From Flavobacterium algicola (lineage in GTDB: Bacteria; Bacteroidota; Bacteroidia; Flavobacteriales; Flavobacteriaceae): a stretch of DNA of 64,000 bases. Position 1 is the stretch's first letter, and every line of letters starts with the position of its first letter. The position numbers and the translations under genes are program-made. The notes beneath the pieces are model-generated. The model saw only the letters and a program-made list of their open reading frames with translations. It had not been told where the DNA came from and ran no database searches. Positions 55,399 through 64,000 of this stretch are shown piece by piece. Where the stretch lies: positions 124,001 through 188,000 of the forward strand of contig NZ_JAJTUT010000003.1 in assembly GCF_022399565.1 (NCBI RefSeq). Reading direction: 5' to 3'.

Positions 55399-56370
55399 AT
55401 GAAAACAACAACTATTCCATGGCAAGAGAAGCCAGAAAATTGCAATGACGTTATGTGGCGTTATTCAGAGAATCCTATTATTGACAGATATGCAATACCA
55501 AGTTCAAACAGTATCTTCAATAGTGCTGTAGTACCTTTTGGTGATGGTTTCGCAGGTGTATTTAGATGCGATAACAAATCAGTTCAGATGAATATTTTTG
55601 CTGGTTTCAGTAAAAACGGAATCGATTGGGATATTGAGCACGAACCTATTGTTATGCAAGCAGGTAATACAGAGATGATTGAGTCAGACTATAAATACGA
55701 TCCTAGAGTAGTATTTATCGAAGATCGCTATTGGATAACGTGGTGTAATGGTTACAATGGTCCAACAATCGGAATCGGTTATACATTTGACTTTAAAGAA
55801 TTTTTTCAGTGCGAAAATGCTTTCTTACCTTTTAATAGAAATGGAGTTTTATTTCCACAAAAAATCAATGGTAAATTTGCGATGTTAAGCAGACCAAGTG
55901 ATAATGGGCATACGCCATTTGGAGATATATACATAAGTTACAGCCCCGATATGAAGTACTGGGGAGAACACCGTTGCGTAATGAAAGCTACAGATTTTGT
56001 AGACAGTGCTTGGCAATGTACCAAAATAGGAGCAGGACCAATCCCAATTCTTACCAAAGAAGGTTGGCTTATGTTGTACCACGGTGTTATTAATACGTGC
56101 AATGGTTTTAGATATGCTATGGGAGCTGCAATCTTAGATGAAAATCAACCTGATAAAGTAAAATACAGAACACAACCTTATTTATTAGGTCCTGCCGAAC
56201 TTTACGAGCAAGTGGGTGATGTGCCCAATGTAGTATTTCCATGTGCCGCATTACACGATATCGAAGAAGATAAATTGGCTGTCTATTATGGTGCTGCAGA
56301 TACAGTTGTAGCTTTAGCATTTGGAAAGTTAAGTGAGGTATTAGAGTTTACCAAAAATAATAGTTTGTAA
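55399..56370 (+). CDS. GH130 beta-mannoside phosphorylase (probable Man-beta-1,4-GlcNAc phosphorylase)
   Basis: A 323-residue protein without signal peptide, thus cytoplasmic. GH130 enzymes phosphorolyse beta-1,4-mannosides to mannose-1-phosphate. The five-bladed propeller motifs are visible: [13 protein letters not shown] near 35-47, YKYDPRVV with Asp101 at the position of the GH130 acid/base (Asp in YDPRV), GRPSDNG-like LSRPSDNGH, and GAGPIPI with MLYHGV near 215-235. Given GH92 and PNGase F in the same cluster, the N-glycan core disaccharide Man-beta-1,4-GlcNAc is the likely substrate. This would give Man-1-P and GlcNAc, the latter going to NagA/NagB. Subfamily is not proven by sequence reading alone. 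Confidence 0.92.
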   Translation: MKTTTIPWQEKPENCNDVMWRYSENPIIDRYAIPSSNSIFNSAVVPFGDGFAGVFRCDNKSVQMNIFAGFSKNGIDWDIEHEPIVMQAGNTEMIESDYKYDPRVVFIEDRYWITWCNGYNGPTIGIGYTFDFKEFFQCENAFLPFNRNGVLFPQKINGKFAMLSRPSDNGHTPFGDIYISYSPDMKYWGEHRCVMKATDFVDSAWQCTKIGAGPIPILTKEGWLMLYHGVINTCNGFRYAMGAAILDENQPDKVKYRTQPYLLGPAELYEQVGDVPNVVFPCAALHDIEEDKLAVYYGAADTVVALAFGKLSEVLEFTKNNSL

Positions 56371-56381
56371 AACCAAAATAA

Positions 56382-57455
56382 ATGATTTTTTCGAAAATAA
56401 AAATAGCGATACTACTGGTAGCAACTACTTATTTTGCAAATGCGCAGACTGCGAAAGAGGTGGTGCCGAAGTCATATACTGCTTATAAAACAGCTCAAAA
56501 AATTATTGTTGATGGTGAAGATTCAGATCAAGCATGGAACGAGGTGGCTTGGACAGAACCATTTATAGATATTGAGGGGGTTAAGAAACCCAAATACAAA
56601 ACTCAAATCAAAATGTTATGGGACGATAAATACTATTATATCCTCGCAAAGATGGAAGAGCCTCACGTTTGGGCCAATTTAACCAAAAGAGATACCATTA
56701 TTTTTTACAATAATGACTTTGAAGTTTTTGTAGAACCAGATAATGATACACACAATTATTATGAACTGGAGCTCAACGCCCTTAATACAGCTTGGGATCT
56801 ATTTATTTCAAAACCATATAGAGCAGGAAATGTCGTTTTAAATGATTGGAATATCGATGGTCTGCAATCTGCGGTAAAAATAAATGGTACTATAAATAAT
56901 CCTACAGATACTGACGAAGGCTGGATGCTAGAAATTGCAATTCCTTGGGATGTTTATAAAACTGGATATTTTCAGAAAAATGTTCCTGCAGACAAATTCT
57001 GGAGAGTGAATTTTTCAAGAGTGAATTGGGATCATCAAATAACTGACGGAAAATACGATCGAAAAAGAGACGCTAACGGCAAATTAGCTCACGAGTACAA
57101 TTGGGTATGGTCACCTATGGGCGTGATCAATATGCACGAACCAGAAAAATGGGGTTATGTATTCTTTTCGTCCGAAGCTCCTTCGACAGAAAATAAGTTT
57201 AAAATTCCGCAAGACGAAAAGTTAAAATGGGAGATGTACAAACTGTATAGAACTCAAAATGCATTTTATCAAAAATCTGGAAACTATTACAATTCAATCA
57301 ATAGTTTGACAAAATCAGCACTGATGGTTGATGGAAAAGTAATAGTTCCAAAATTAGAGATTCACGCTACAGGTTTTAATATCTCTGCGAGAAGTCCCTT
57401 TACCAATCAATTACTGATTATAAAAGAAGACGGAAAATTGATATCAAAAAAATAA
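56382..57455 (+). CDS. Secreted CBM9-like carbohydrate-binding protein
   Basis: A 357-residue protein with a signal peptide (1-21, cleavage at ANAQ). The CBM9-like fold covers about 28-270: IIVDGEDSDQAWNEVAWTEPF, TQIKMLWDDKYYYILAKMEEPHVWANL, FYNNDFEVFVEPDNDTHNYYELELNALNT, and GWMLEIAIPW. The last 90 residues (after WGYVFF) are a distinct alpha/beta tail. It starts 11 bases after the GH130 stop codon, so it is co-transcribed. It may bind the released glycan in the periplasm; no catalytic residues are evident. Confidence 0.82.
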   Translation: MIFSKIKIAILLVATTYFANAQTAKEVVPKSYTAYKTAQKIIVDGEDSDQAWNEVAWTEPFIDIEGVKKPKYKTQIKMLWDDKYYYILAKMEEPHVWANLTKRDTIIFYNNDFEVFVEPDNDTHNYYELELNALNTAWDLFISKPYRAGNVVLNDWNIDGLQSAVKINGTINNPTDTDEGWMLEIAIPWDVYKTGYFQKNVPADKFWRVNFSRVNWDHQITDGKYDRKRDANGKLAHEYNWVWSPMGVINMHEPEKWGYVFFSSEAPSTENKFKIPQDEKLKWEMYKLYRTQNAFYQKSGNYYNSINSLTKSALMVDGKVIVPKLEIHATGFNISARSPFTNQLLIIKEDGKLISKK

Positions 57456-57523
57456 ACAGTTAGTTTCCATTAACTGACTAATTGAAGAGAATAAATACCA
57501 CTAAAAAAATAAAATATACCACT

Positions 57524-58624
57524 ATGAAATTAAGAGTAGCTTTTTTTAGCCTATTATTGAGTTTAGCAGCATGTAATACTACATCAAAACGTAGTAGCGT
57601 TGTGGAATCAACAACCACTCAAACCACTGAGAATTTTAAATACTGGAACTGGATCTCGGTAGGGAATAAAAAGACAGATGCAGAATTTGAGGCCCATTTT
57701 ACCAAACTCAAAAAGTATGGTATTGATGCTATCCTAGTCAATACAGGTGCAGATCCACTTTTATTACAAAGAGTAGCGCCTATTGCCAAAAAAGTAGGAC
57801 TTGAAGTGCATGCTTGGATGTTTACCACCAACAGACCTGGAGATAGTATTGCTTTGAAACACAGAGATTGGTACATGGTAAGTAGAAGCGGAAAATCATG
57901 TTTTGACGAGCGTCCTTATGTAGGTTACTACCAATGGTTGTCACCAAGTCATCCAGAGGCTAGAAAACATATTTTAAGCCTGGTAGAAGGATTGGCAAAA
58001 GTGGATGGTGTAACGAGTGTACATTTAGATTACATACGTTATCCAGATGTATATTTGCCAATAGGATTGTTACCAAAATACAATTTGAAACAAGAAGAGG
58101 AATTACCAGATTATGATTTTGACTATTCTGATGCGAGTGTGGAAAAATTTATGAAATTGCATCACAAAGACCCACGTAAAATGGAAAATCCTGCGATTGA
58201 TATCGAATGGAAGAATTTCCGTCTTAACGAAATCAAATCTTTGGTAGGAGAAGCGTATGATATTGTACACAAACACAATAAGAAATTAAGTGCTGCTGTA
58301 TTCCCTTATCCAGAAATGGCAGACCATATGGTGCGCCAACGTTGGGATAAATGGAAAATAGACATGGTTTTACCAATGATCTATTATAACTTTTATAATG
58401 AAGAATTAGACTGGATTGGCTACGCAACAAAACAAGGCGTTACCGATCTAGAAGGTAGAGCTACAGAATTGCACACAGGTTTGTATACACCAAAATTAAG
58501 TAATGCCGATTTAAAAGACGCAATTCAAATGGCAAAAGATAATGGTGCAAAAGGTGTTGCCTTTTTTGATGATTATAGCATGACAGAAGAGCAATTTGAA
58601 ATTATAAAAGCTTCTAAAAAATAA
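57524..58624 (+). CDS. GHL10-like (glycosyl hydrolase-like 10) lipoprotein
   Basis: A 366-residue lipoprotein when started at the ATG at 57524; the frame is open to a TTG at 57482, but the ATG directly precedes the signal MKLRVAFFSLLLSLAAC, with Cys17 as lipobox residue. The rest resembles the GHL10/DUF187 TIM-barrel: FTKLKKYGIDAILVNTGADP, GLEVHAWMFTTNRPG, WLSPSHPEARKHIL, VHLDYIRYPD and MVLPMIYYNFYN. Members are often annotated as family 10-like glycoside hydrolases but few have known activity. It is between the CBM9-like and second GH92 genes, so a role in N-glycan breakdown is likely; substrate unknown. Confidence 0.8.
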   Translation: MKLRVAFFSLLLSLAACNTTSKRSSVVESTTTQTTENFKYWNWISVGNKKTDAEFEAHFTKLKKYGIDAILVNTGADPLLLQRVAPIAKKVGLEVHAWMFTTNRPGDSIALKHRDWYMVSRSGKSCFDERPYVGYYQWLSPSHPEARKHILSLVEGLAKVDGVTSVHLDYIRYPDVYLPIGLLPKYNLKQEEELPDYDFDYSDASVEKFMKLHHKDPRKMENPAIDIEWKNFRLNEIKSLVGEAYDIVHKHNKKLSAAVFPYPEMADHMVRQRWDKWKIDMVLPMIYYNFYNEELDWIGYATKQGVTDLEGRATELHTGLYTPKLSNADLKDAIQMAKDNGAKGVAFFDDYSMTEEQFEIIKASKK

Positions 58625-59084
58625 TAAACTTGCTTGACAGATTTCAATAGGATAAAGATTTATTTTAATCGAAAGTTAAAATGTTCACCGTTGAAAAACA
58701 ATGCCTTGTTATGGGGCGAATGGCAAATAAACACAAATGCTTGCATCATAGTTCCTATTAGTGATTGTGGTGCAGCATTTTTTTTAGCATCAAACCCGTT
58801 TGCTGCAAACGTTCTAAGAAACTAAAATTAGTAAGACTTAAATAGTTCCATGATTTGAGACTGTACAAATTAATTCAGAACCCTTTTGATTAACTGAACT
58901 ACTAGTTTGTTTTCGAAAAAGAAAATAAAAGTAAATAGGATAAAAGGTTTACAAGCCGTGCAAGAATATCATTATTATATGAAATTCGACCCGGTGAGTG
59001 TCAAAATTAAAATTTGTAAAGTTTAAATTTGAGGAAATAAATAAAATAGGTCTTATCTATAAACCTACACTTATACATTCTCTT
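58625..59084. other. 460-base gap before the second GH92
   Basis: It contains an open frame of about 60 codons (58634-58825) with no ATG start and no recognisable family, possibly a gene remnant. An inverted repeat GTTTGC-T-GCAAAC lies at 58798-58810, containing half of the LacI-type operator core. No terminator is evident, so transcription may continue from the GHL10-like gene. Confidence 0.45.
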
Positions 59085-61304
59085 ATGATAAAAAAGTTGA
59101 TTATTTCTGCTGTGCTTATGTATGTGAGTACTTCACGAGCACAAGAATTCGCCAATTATGTGAATCCATTTATAGGAACTTCAAATTTTGGAGCTACAAA
59201 TCCGGGTGCTATTGCCCCAAGAGGAATGGTAAGTGTATCTCCTTTTAATGTTGCAGGAAAACAAAATATACTAGAGAAAGACAGCCGCTGGTTGTCAAAC
59301 CCCTACGTTAGTGAAAACAATTTTTTAACCGGTTTCTCTCATGTTAATTTGAGCGGAGTAGGTTGTCCAGATTTGGGAGTGATTTTATTAATGCCGACCA
59401 CGGGTGAGTTAGAAACAAACCATTTAAAATATGGTAGTACTTATACCAATGAAGTAGCAAAAGCGGGTTACTACAGTACTACTTTAAAAAAGTACAATGT
59501 CAAAGTAGAAACAACAGCCACCACTAGAACGGGTGTTTCTCGCTATTCTTTCCCCAAAGGAAGGGCCAATGTTTTATTGAATTTAGGTTTGGGCTTAACC
59601 AATGAAGAAGGAGCTGCAGTAAAAATCGTTTCTTCGACAGAAATTGAAGGAATGCGTAATGTTGGTTCTTTCTGCTATTACAAACCAGAAGAGGCATACC
59701 CGATTTATTTTGTCGCAAAATTTAGCAAGCCAGCCCAGTCGTTTGGTGTTTGGAAAACTCCAAAAGCCTACAAAGGGGAAGAAGCACAGTGGATGCCCTA
59801 CAATGGTAAGACAAGAATCATGGAGGAATATCGCAAAGAAGTTATAGGTGACAGTATTGGTACTTACTTTAAGTATGACTTTGATCAACCTACACAAGTT
59901 GAGGTCAAAGTAGGAGTTTCGTATGTGAGTATTGAAAATGCTAGAGAGAATCTAGAAAAGGAAACACACGACTTATCTTTCGAAAAAATTCATCAACAAA
60001 CCGCTTTAAATTGGGATACCAATTTGTCTAAGATTAAGGTTGAAGGTGGTTCTCAAGATGATAAAACAATATTTTACACTGCTTTATATCATACGTTACT
60101 ACACCCAAATACGCTTAATGATTACAATGGAGATTACCCAAAAATGATGACTAGAGAAACACTAAACACTAAAGACACGCGTTTTACGGTTTTTTCTTTA
60201 TGGGATACCTATCGCAATTTGCATTCGCTTATGTCTTTAGTTTACCCAAAACAGCAGTCAGATATGGTCAAGAGTATGCTTTCGATTTATGACGAAAGCG
60301 GTTGGTTGCCCAAATGGGAATTAAATGCAACTGAGACCACTACTATGGTTGGCGATCCTGCAGGAATAATAATAACGGATACTTATTTAAAAGGGATACG
60401 AGATTTTGATATTGAAAAAGCATATACTGCAATGGTCAAGAGTGCCGATACGCGAAAAAATAACCCTCTGCGTCCTGGTATTGATAATTATATCGACAAA
60501 GGATATTTAACAGCACATCAAGAAGGTTCGGTTTCAACCACTCAGGAATACAATGCTACTGACTTTTCTATTGCATTACTTGCAAAAGAATTAAATAAAA
60601 AAACAGATTATAAGCGTTTTTTAAAACGTTCTACTTCATACAGAGCACTATTCGATAAAAAATTAAATCTTTTACACCCTCGTAATGATGATGGAAGTTT
60701 TTATGAACCATTTGACCCACTAGCGGGTACAAATTTCACTAAGAGTGTAGGCTTTATCGAAGGGAATGCTTGGCAGTATGCTTTTATGGTTTCTCATGAT
60801 ATAAAAGGTTTAATGAAATTAATGGGCGGACAAAAAGCTTTTAGCGCACAGCTACAAAAAATATTTGATACCAATCAATTTGATATGGCAAATGAGCCAG
60901 ATATCGCCTATCCTTATTTGTTTAATTATGTAAGGGGAGAAGAATGGCGCGCACAAAAAACTGTGCAGAAATTGGTGAAAGAATATTTTCAAAACAAACC
61001 AGCGGGCCTTCCTGGGAATGATGATACGGGGACAATGTCGGCTTGGTTGATTTACAGCATGATGGGAATTTATCCTATTTCACCAGGAGAGCCTGTATAC
61101 AGCATAACGACTCCAGTTTTTGATAAAGTAACAATAGCGCTAGATTCACAATACTACAAAGGAAAAGAGTTGATTATCGAGAAAACTGGGGAAGAAGAAG
61201 GAATTATAGATAATATTCAGCTAGACAGTAAAGTACACAACAGTTACTTCATCAACCACGCTGATTTAGTAAAAGGATCCAATTTAAAAATTAATTTGAA
61301 ATGA
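59085..61304 (+). CDS. GH92 exo-alpha-mannosidase, secreted (second paralogue)
   Basis: A 739-residue enzyme when started at the ATG at 59085, which directly gives the signal peptide MIKKLIISAVLMYVSTSRAQ; the frame is open to 58998 but an earlier GTG would bury the signal. GH92 landmarks: NYVNPFIGTSNFGATNPGAIAPRGM, SLWDTYRNLHSLM, ANEPDIAYPYLFNY (Glu604) and PGNDDTGTMSAW (Asp646, Asp647). The pocket differs from the first GH92, which has NEPSHH and GNEDCG, so linkage preference probably differs. It is secreted without a lipobox. The stop overlaps the next start by 4 bases (ATGA), coupling it to the PNGase F homologue. Confidence 0.93.
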   Translation: MIKKLIISAVLMYVSTSRAQEFANYVNPFIGTSNFGATNPGAIAPRGMVSVSPFNVAGKQNILEKDSRWLSNPYVSENNFLTGFSHVNLSGVGCPDLGVILLMPTTGELETNHLKYGSTYTNEVAKAGYYSTTLKKYNVKVETTATTRTGVSRYSFPKGRANVLLNLGLGLTNEEGAAVKIVSSTEIEGMRNVGSFCYYKPEEAYPIYFVAKFSKPAQSFGVWKTPKAYKGEEAQWMPYNGKTRIMEEYRKEVIGDSIGTYFKYDFDQPTQVEVKVGVSYVSIENARENLEKETHDLSFEKIHQQTALNWDTNLSKIKVEGGSQDDKTIFYTALYHTLLHPNTLNDYNGDYPKMMTRETLNTKDTRFTVFSLWDTYRNLHSLMSLVYPKQQSDMVKSMLSIYDESGWLPKWELNATETTTMVGDPAGIIITDTYLKGIRDFDIEKAYTAMVKSADTRKNNPLRPGIDNYIDKGYLTAHQEGSVSTTQEYNATDFSIALLAKELNKKTDYKRFLKRSTSYRALFDKKLNLLHPRNDDGSFYEPFDPLAGTNFTKSVGFIEGNAWQYAFMVSHDIKGLMKLMGGQKAFSAQLQKIFDTNQFDMANEPDIAYPYLFNYVRGEEWRAQKTVQKLVKEYFQNKPAGLPGNDDTGTMSAWLIYSMMGIYPISPGEPVYSITTPVFDKVTIALDSQYYKGKELIIEKTGEEEGIIDNIQLDSKVHNSYFINHADLVKGSNLKINLK

Positions 61305-62485
61305 AAATAAAAATATTACTAATACTTGCAATACTAGTTGTCAATCAGAAAGGTAATGCACAAAATGCTTTAGAAAAAGTTGTCTTTAAGAATCAGCTAA
61401 TCAATTTTGGTAAAGAAGATGCAGGTCAAGATGCAGACGTAATTAGGCTTCAGGGAGGAAGACTGGTTTTGAAAAAAATTACTGTTCCAAGTTACAATAA
61501 AGGAACCGATGTTTTAATTAAATTATCATTACAGTCAAATGGAGATCGATGGGACAAATCGGGATCTTGTTTTATAGTTACAGATCCTAGTAAAATTTCG
61601 ATGATAGCTATTTCAAAAGGCGAAAAAGAATTTCCTCCCAAATCGAATGTTGACAAGAAACATAAAGGTATTTTGGCAACAGAAGATTATAAACCGGCTG
61701 TAGAGTTATTGCGATTTATGACACCTTTTGGAGTTGGATTTTACAGCAATGATGATGGTAAACATCGCAAACCAGTTTATATTCCTAAATGGGAAAATGA
61801 AGTAGTTTGGGAACAAGACATTTCACAATTAGCTAGTGTGGTGACCAGTACTTTTTATATAGGAGTATGGATTGACACTTGGACGAAAGAAGGTTATAAA
61901 ATTGATCTTAGTTTGAAATATTCTGATCGCCCTACAAAAATCACAAAAGTCATTCCGCTTATAAATACAGTAAACTATGTGAAAGGTCAGGGCTTACCCG
62001 ACTTTTTTGCCAACGGTTCGTTAGATTATGTATTTGAAATAGCTAAAAATCTCAAAAATGCTAAATTACATTATACGACCACAGGTCATGGTGGGCACAG
62101 TGGAGGAGATGAATTTATCAAGATAAAAAATAGTATTCATCTGGATAATAAGTTGGTACTAGATACAATTCCTTGGCGTGACGACTGTGCTTCTTTCAGA
62201 CGCTTTAGTCCTACCTCTGGTGTGTGGTTGAAAAAAGATTCAACTTCGTACAGAGATTATGAGACCAACACTTATAAAGTAAAAGAAATTGAGGAACGTT
62301 TGGCTTCATCAGATCTTTCGAGATCCAACTGGTGTCCAGGATCGATGGTCAAACCATATTCTATAAGCTTGGGAGATTTGAAGACGGGTAAGCATAATAT
62401 GAAAATCACCATCCCTGCAACACAATCAGAAAAAGACAAAGCCAATCACTGGTTGGTTTCAGCCTATATAACCTACGAAGATTAA
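61301..62485 (+). CDS. Peptide-N-glycosidase F homologue, secreted
   Basis: PNGase F cleaves the bond between Asn and the innermost GlcNAc of N-glycans. The 394-residue protein has a signal peptide (1-20). It shows the two jelly-roll domains of PNGase F: GDRWDKSG with Asp85 matching the catalytic Asp of DEWDR in the Elizabethkingia enzyme, HGGHSGGDEF with Glu271 at the position of the second catalytic Glu, and SRSNWCPGS plus ISLGDLKTGKH in the second domain. At the position of the third active-site Glu (ETW) this protein has Asp192 (IDTW). It overlaps the upstream GH92 by 4 bases. Together with GH92, GH130 and GH20 genes it points to N-glycans as the substrate. Residue matches are from memory of the known enzyme. 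Confidence 0.85.
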   Translation: MKIKILLILAILVVNQKGNAQNALEKVVFKNQLINFGKEDAGQDADVIRLQGGRLVLKKITVPSYNKGTDVLIKLSLQSNGDRWDKSGSCFIVTDPSKISMIAISKGEKEFPPKSNVDKKHKGILATEDYKPAVELLRFMTPFGVGFYSNDDGKHRKPVYIPKWENEVVWEQDISQLASVVTSTFYIGVWIDTWTKEGYKIDLSLKYSDRPTKITKVIPLINTVNYVKGQGLPDFFANGSLDYVFEIAKNLKNAKLHYTTTGHGGHSGGDEFIKIKNSIHLDNKLVLDTIPWRDDCASFRRFSPTSGVWLKKDSTSYRDYETNTYKVKEIEERLASSDLSRSNWCPGSMVKPYSISLGDLKTGKHNMKITIPATQSEKDKANHWLVSAYITYED

Positions 62486-62874
62486 TTTTTTCGATCTCTT
62501 TTAATAGAAATTTAATTCAAATTCTTAGCAATAGGATAACATTATGGAAATAGTAAGAGTTAAAAAAGAAAGTATTTTTTAACCAACACCTTGTTAGATT
62601 CGTCATTGGTCGAACTAATTTGAGGTACTGTTTTTTTGTTCTTTACTTTATAAAGAATAGAATGAATTTGTATGTTCAATAGTTTTACTAAGACGTACAG
62701 CAAGTTATGCAATCGATACTACGCTTAATGCTAGTGATTAAAATTCGATACTATCAAAATTGATTGTTTTTTCAGTAACTATTTCGTTATAAAATATTTT
62801 CGATAAAAAACAAAACATTAGAGTCTCATAGGCTCTTTTGTCACACATATACTAACAATATTAAATTACAAAAA
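62486..62874. other. 389-base gap before the terminal sulfatase
   Basis: AT-rich, without a convincing ORF. It contains the direct repeat TCGATACTA at 62716-62724 and 62748-62756, starting 32 bp apart, in the region where a promoter for the sulfatase should be. No strong terminator hairpin after the PNGase F gene was seen. Confidence 0.4.
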
Positions 62875-64000
62875 ATGGTTAAAACACGATTTGAAAATAA
62901 AGTGATGATGAAGAGCAACATGACTGCCATTTTTATTCTGGCGACTATTGTGCTTTTCAGCAGCTGTAAAGCCAAAAAAACAGTAGAAAAGACAAGCAGA
63001 CCAAACATTGTATTTATAATGAGTGATGATCATGCATACCAAGCAATAAGTGCTTATGGTCACGGCTTGAATATTACACCAAATATTGACAGAATTGCTA
63101 ATGAAGGAGCTTTGTTCAAGAAAGGTTTTGTTACCAATTCTATTTGTGCGCCCAGTAGAGCAGCGATGCTTACAGGGAAACATAGTTTTGTTAATGGTAA
63201 AGTAGATAACGTGAGTCCGTTTGACTGGAACCAAGATAATTTTGCAAAGTCATTACAAAAAGCAGGTTACCAAACGGCATTGGTAGGGAAAATTCACTTG
63301 GATGGACTACCACAAGGATTTGATTATTCGAATGTTCTAATCGGGCAAGGAGAGTATTACAGTCCAGAATTTATAGAAAATGGTGTGAAAAAGACGTATC
63401 CAGGATATGTAACTACTGTAACTACTGATATTGCTTTGGATTGGTTGAACAATAAGAGAGCCAAAGACAAACCCTTTTTATTGCTATACCACCAAAAAGC
63501 ACCTCACAGAACGTGGATGCCAGAAGAAAAATATTTTAAATTATTCGAAGAAAAAACATTTACCCCACCAGCTAATTTCTTTGATGACTATGAAGGAAGA
63601 CCAGCTGCTGCAGGTCAAGAAATGAGTATTTTTAAAGATATGGATGTAGTCTATGATTTAAAAATGCTAGACAAAGAAGGTACTATTAAGACACCTCACA
63701 GAAACGGTTTCCAGAACCAGTACAATAGAATGGATAAAAAACAAAAAGCAGCCTGGGATGCTTATTATGATCCGATTATTGCAGATTTTAAAGCAAAAAA
63801 TCTACAAGGAAAAGAATTAGCCTTATGGAAGTTCAACAGGTATATGCACGATTACCTGCGTACAGTTCAGTCTGTAGATGATGGTGTGGGAGAACTTTTG
63901 GATTATTTAAAAGCAAACGGATTAGAAGAAAATACTATCGTCGTTTATACGTCAGACCAAGGATTCTATTTGGGAGAGCACGGATGGTTTGATAAAAGGT
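62875..64000 (+). CDS. Sulfatase, S1 (formylglycine) family, lipoprotein, 3'-truncated by the window edge
   Basis: The reading frame starts at ATG 62875 (alternatives at 62905 and 62908 would give a shorter signal) and is open to the window end. A lipobox FSSC (Cys31) precedes RPNIVFIMSDDHAYQAISAYG with metal-binding Asp51-Asp52. SICAPSRAAMLTG contains the CxPSR motif whose Cys91 becomes formylglycine. The last visible part, TSDQGFYLGEHGWFDK, is typical of S1 sulfatases that act on sulfated GlcNAc or related sugars, such as S1_11, but the subfamily is not certain. It follows the PNGase F gene by 389 bases, so it may be a separate unit. It would desulfate glycans before the hexosaminidases act. 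Confidence 0.9.
   Translation, partial: MVKTRFENKVMMKSNMTAIFILATIVLFSSCKAKKTVEKTSRPNIVFIMSDDHAYQAISAYGHGLNITPNIDRIANEGALFKKGFVTNSICAPSRAAMLTGKHSFVNGKVDNVSPFDWNQDNFAKSLQKAGYQTALVGKIHLDGLPQGFDYSNVLIGQGEYYSPEFIENGVKKTYPGYVTTVTTDIALDWLNNKRAKDKPFLLLYHQKAPHRTWMPEEKYFKLFEEKTFTPPANFFDDYEGRPAAAGQEMSIFKDMDVVYDLKMLDKEGTIKTPHRNGFQNQYNRMDKKQKAAWDAYYDPIIADFKAKNLQGKELALWKFNRYMHDYLRTVQSVDDGVGELLDYLKANGLEENTIVVYTSDQGFYLGEHGWFDKR

Noticed and set aside
58798..58810. Inverted repeat GTTTGC-T-GCAAAC as a LacI-type operator
   Set aside because: The half sites are in reversed order with a 1-base spacer, unlike the three perfect operators; no promoter box is apparent at the right spacing.
58634..58825. Short open frame of about 60 codons between GHL10-like and GH92 genes
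   Set aside because: It has no ATG, no recognisable domain and no neighbour spacing that suggests a gene. It could be a remnant, so it is mentioned only within the gap entry.
62866..63234. 122-codon minus-strand ORF at the start of the last sulfatase
   Set aside because: It lies opposite the sulfatase N-terminus with its CxPSR motif and has no family features.

Overview
The window is AT-rich DNA from a Bacteroidota, most likely a member of the Flavobacteriaceae. The evidence is four SusC/SusD pairs, many lipoprotein signals with short lipoboxes, weak Shine-Dalgarno usage, and promoters that fit the Bacteroidota -7 consensus TAnnTTTG. I see no rRNA, tRNA, insertion sequence or CRISPR array. 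Almost every gene concerns degradation of N-acetylhexosamine-containing glycans (N-glycans and related sulfated or fucosylated host-type glycans) or the use of the released GlcNAc. The window starts inside one sulfatase gene and ends inside another, so the locus extends beyond both edges.

Layout. (1) 1-3734, plus strand: end of a sulfatase, a GH29 alpha-L-fucosidase, and an unusual protein that joins a GH29-like C-terminal domain to an SGNH esterase. (2) 4000-11150, minus strand: GlcNAc catabolism (LacI-type regulator, sodium symporter, nagA, MFS transporter, NagB fused to a PIG-L/LmbE domain). (3) 11475-17578: a CBM9-like protein, two GH20 enzymes, a second LacI-type regulator and a short NagB-like protein. 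(4) 17702-24475, minus strand: susC, susD, a fasciclin-domain lipoprotein and a GH16-like lipoprotein, transcribed toward the short NagB-like gene and one GH20. (5) 24959-29743, minus strand: a second, nearly identical NagB-LmbE and MFS pair with a GH30 gene between them. (6) 29933-45915, minus strand: three further susC/susD pairs. (7) 46725-50725, minus strand: two GH20 lipoproteins. (8) 51050-52857, minus strand: a LytS-type sensor kinase and a LytTR response regulator. (9) 52980-64000, plus strand: GH92, GH130, a secreted CBM9-like protein, a GHL10-like lipoprotein, a second GH92, a PNGase F homologue and a sulfatase.

How the parts fit (inference from families): PNGase F would free N-glycans from protein. 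Fucosidase, sulfatases, GH20 hexosaminidases and GH92 mannosidases would trim them. SusCD pairs would import oligosaccharides. GH130 would phosphorolyse the Man-beta-1,4-GlcNAc core, and NagA/NagB would send GlcNAc into glycolysis.

The most notable signal is regulatory. Three susC genes and the GH20 operon each carry an upstream pair of short direct repeats (TCGACnA and TCGATnA, 21 bp apart; the second repeat is degenerate at the GH20 site). Each pair lies 30-31 bp from a TAnnTTTA -7 element. This is the architecture expected for a LytTR activator, and a LytTR two-component system is encoded next to them. The fourth susC, one GH20 gene and the second LacI-type gene instead carry the palindrome GCAAACGTTTGC; in the first two it overlaps the likely -33 element, as expected for repression. 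The four import systems in this window therefore appear to be split between two regulators.
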